Assembly (NCBI RefSeq): GCF_031344075.1
Contig: NZ_JAVJAN010000004.1
Span: 1-64,000 of the forward strand
DNA from: Clostridium aquiflavi
GTDB lineage: Bacteria > Bacillota > Clostridia > Clostridiales > Clostridiaceae
DNA: 64,000 nt
Direction: 5' to 3'
Under the pieces are notes generated by a model. The model did no database searches. It saw nothing but the letters and a program-made list of their open reading frames with translations, and was not told the DNA's origin. Both the position numbers and the translations under genes were made by a program. Within the stretch, counting starts at the first letter, position 1. Each line of letters starts with the position of its first letter. Positions 63,364-64,000 of this stretch are shown here, in pieces.

Positions 63364-64000
63364 GTGATATACGGGCTGATATTAGCTGGCGGTAAAGGAA
63401 GTAGATTATATCCATTATCAAGAAATAATCAACCAAAACAATTTTTGAAAATTATTAACGAAAAGAGCTTTTTAGTTAATACAGTAGAAAGAATAAAGCC
63501 ATTAATAAATAGAGAAAATATTTATGTTGTAACTAATAAAGATTATGAAGATAAAATAAAAGAAGAGGTTAAAGATATTAAAGAAGAAAATATTTTTATA
63601 GAACCTGCAAATAAAGAAACTGCTACATGCATAGGGCTCTCTGCAGTTAAGCTTTTAAAACAAGATGCAGATGCAGTTATGGTAGTGTTACCATCAGATC
63701 ACTATATCCAAGGTGAGAAAGAATATTTAGATACCCTATCACAAGCAGTAGAAATGGCTAATAGAAGAAGGTGCATAGTAACTTTAGGTATAGAGCCTAC
63801 ACGCCCAGAAACAGGATATGGATATATAGAAATGGGAGATAGATCAACAGGTAATATATCTACTTATAGAATTGCTAGATTTACAGAAAAGCCAAATTTA
63901 GAAGTTGCTAAGGACTTTTTATTAAAGGGAACTTATTTATGGAACTCCGGTATGTTTGTTTTTAGAGCAGATGTTATTTTAAGAGAAATAGAAAAATATA
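63364..64000 (+). CDS. Mannose-1-phosphate guanylyltransferase (partial)
   Basis: A nucleotidyltransferase cut by the window end; 212 residues are visible. The N-terminal LILAGGKGSRLYPLSRNNQP with PKQF is the GMP pyrophosphorylase signature. VLPSDHYIQ, ETGYGYIEMG and the FTEKPNLEVAKDFL and LWNSGMF blocks follow as in ManC. It would make GDP-mannose for surface polysaccharide. The start is a GTG at 63364 with GGAGTTG upstream. Whether a C-terminal isomerase domain exists cannot be seen. Confidence 0.9.
   Translation, partial: MIYGLILAGGKGSRLYPLSRNNQPKQFLKIINEKSFLVNTVERIKPLINRENIYVVTNKDYEDKIKEEVKDIKEENIFIEPANKETATCIGLSAVKLLKQDADAVMVVLPSDHYIQGEKEYLDTLSQAVEMANRRRCIVTLGIEPTRPETGYGYIEMGDRSTGNISTYRIARFTEKPNLEVAKDFLLKGTYLWNSGMFVFRADVILREIEKY

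Overview
The window is low-GC, AT-rich DNA from a strict anaerobe of the Clostridium sensu stricto group, probably close to C. butyricum or C. beijerinckii. This is inferred from base composition, strong GGAGG-type ribosome binding sites, a glmS ribozyme, a [FeFe]-hydrogenase maturase (HydE), an electron-bifurcating-type lactate dehydrogenase/EtfAB cluster and Gram-positive RNA switches (SAM-I, T-box, yybP-ykoY). The species cannot be fixed from the sequence alone. No rRNA, tRNA, phage or CRISPR array was seen.

Layout. 1-3.7 kb: an AIM24-family protein, a TrpR-like YerC protein, glmM and an orphan gene. 3.8-12 kb: a branched-chain amino acid operon, ilvN-leuC-leuD-leuB-ilvD-ilvB-ilvC, behind an attenuator-like leader; leuA is not in the window. 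12.2-18 kb: a GIY-YIG protein, then a LacI-type repressor with three matching operators controlling an alpha-glucosidase, a maltose/glucose-type PTS IICB and an EEP-fold hydrolase. 18-24.6 kb: a MarR regulator divergent from an RND efflux set (adaptor lipoprotein, RND pump, TolC-like protein) in a cell with one membrane. 24.9-33 kb: a secreted transglutaminase-like protein, a glmS ribozyme and glmS, a Crp/Fnr regulator, a MATE transporter behind a possible structured leader, and a phosphohexomutase paralogue. 33-46 kb: a K+/H+ antiporter, a formate/nitrite channel, beta-carbonic anhydrase, 5-formyl-THF cyclo-ligase, SAM-riboswitch-controlled metY, T-box-controlled thrS, an HNH protein, and glpP-glpT. 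46-55.5 kb: ispF, a SigI-tail/RsgI fusion protein, a polysaccharide deacetylase, a DUF3298-like protein beside a DnaA-box cluster, a YitT protein, hydE, and a P-type ATPase behind a Mn2+-type riboswitch. 55.6-60.6 kb: a lactate-utilisation operon (GntR regulator, broken lactate permease, etfB, etfA, FAD-linked lactate dehydrogenase). 61-64 kb: a patatin-like phospholipase, a SEC-C protein and the start of a mannose-1-phosphate guanylyltransferase cut by the window end.

The strongest signals beyond routine annotation are these. (1) A dispersed family of intergenic palindromic elements, at least 11 copies in 64 kb, with GGCTCTG/GGCTATG ends; two young copies have perfect 8-bp target duplications, so it looks like a recently active MITE. 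(2) A lactate permease reduced by an in-frame internal deletion to its first and last segments. (3) A gene joining a SigI-like C-terminal domain to an RsgI anti-sigma module. (4) A cluster of DnaA boxes away from any replication gene. (5) Two unassigned leader RNAs, upstream of the ilv-leu operon and the MATE gene.
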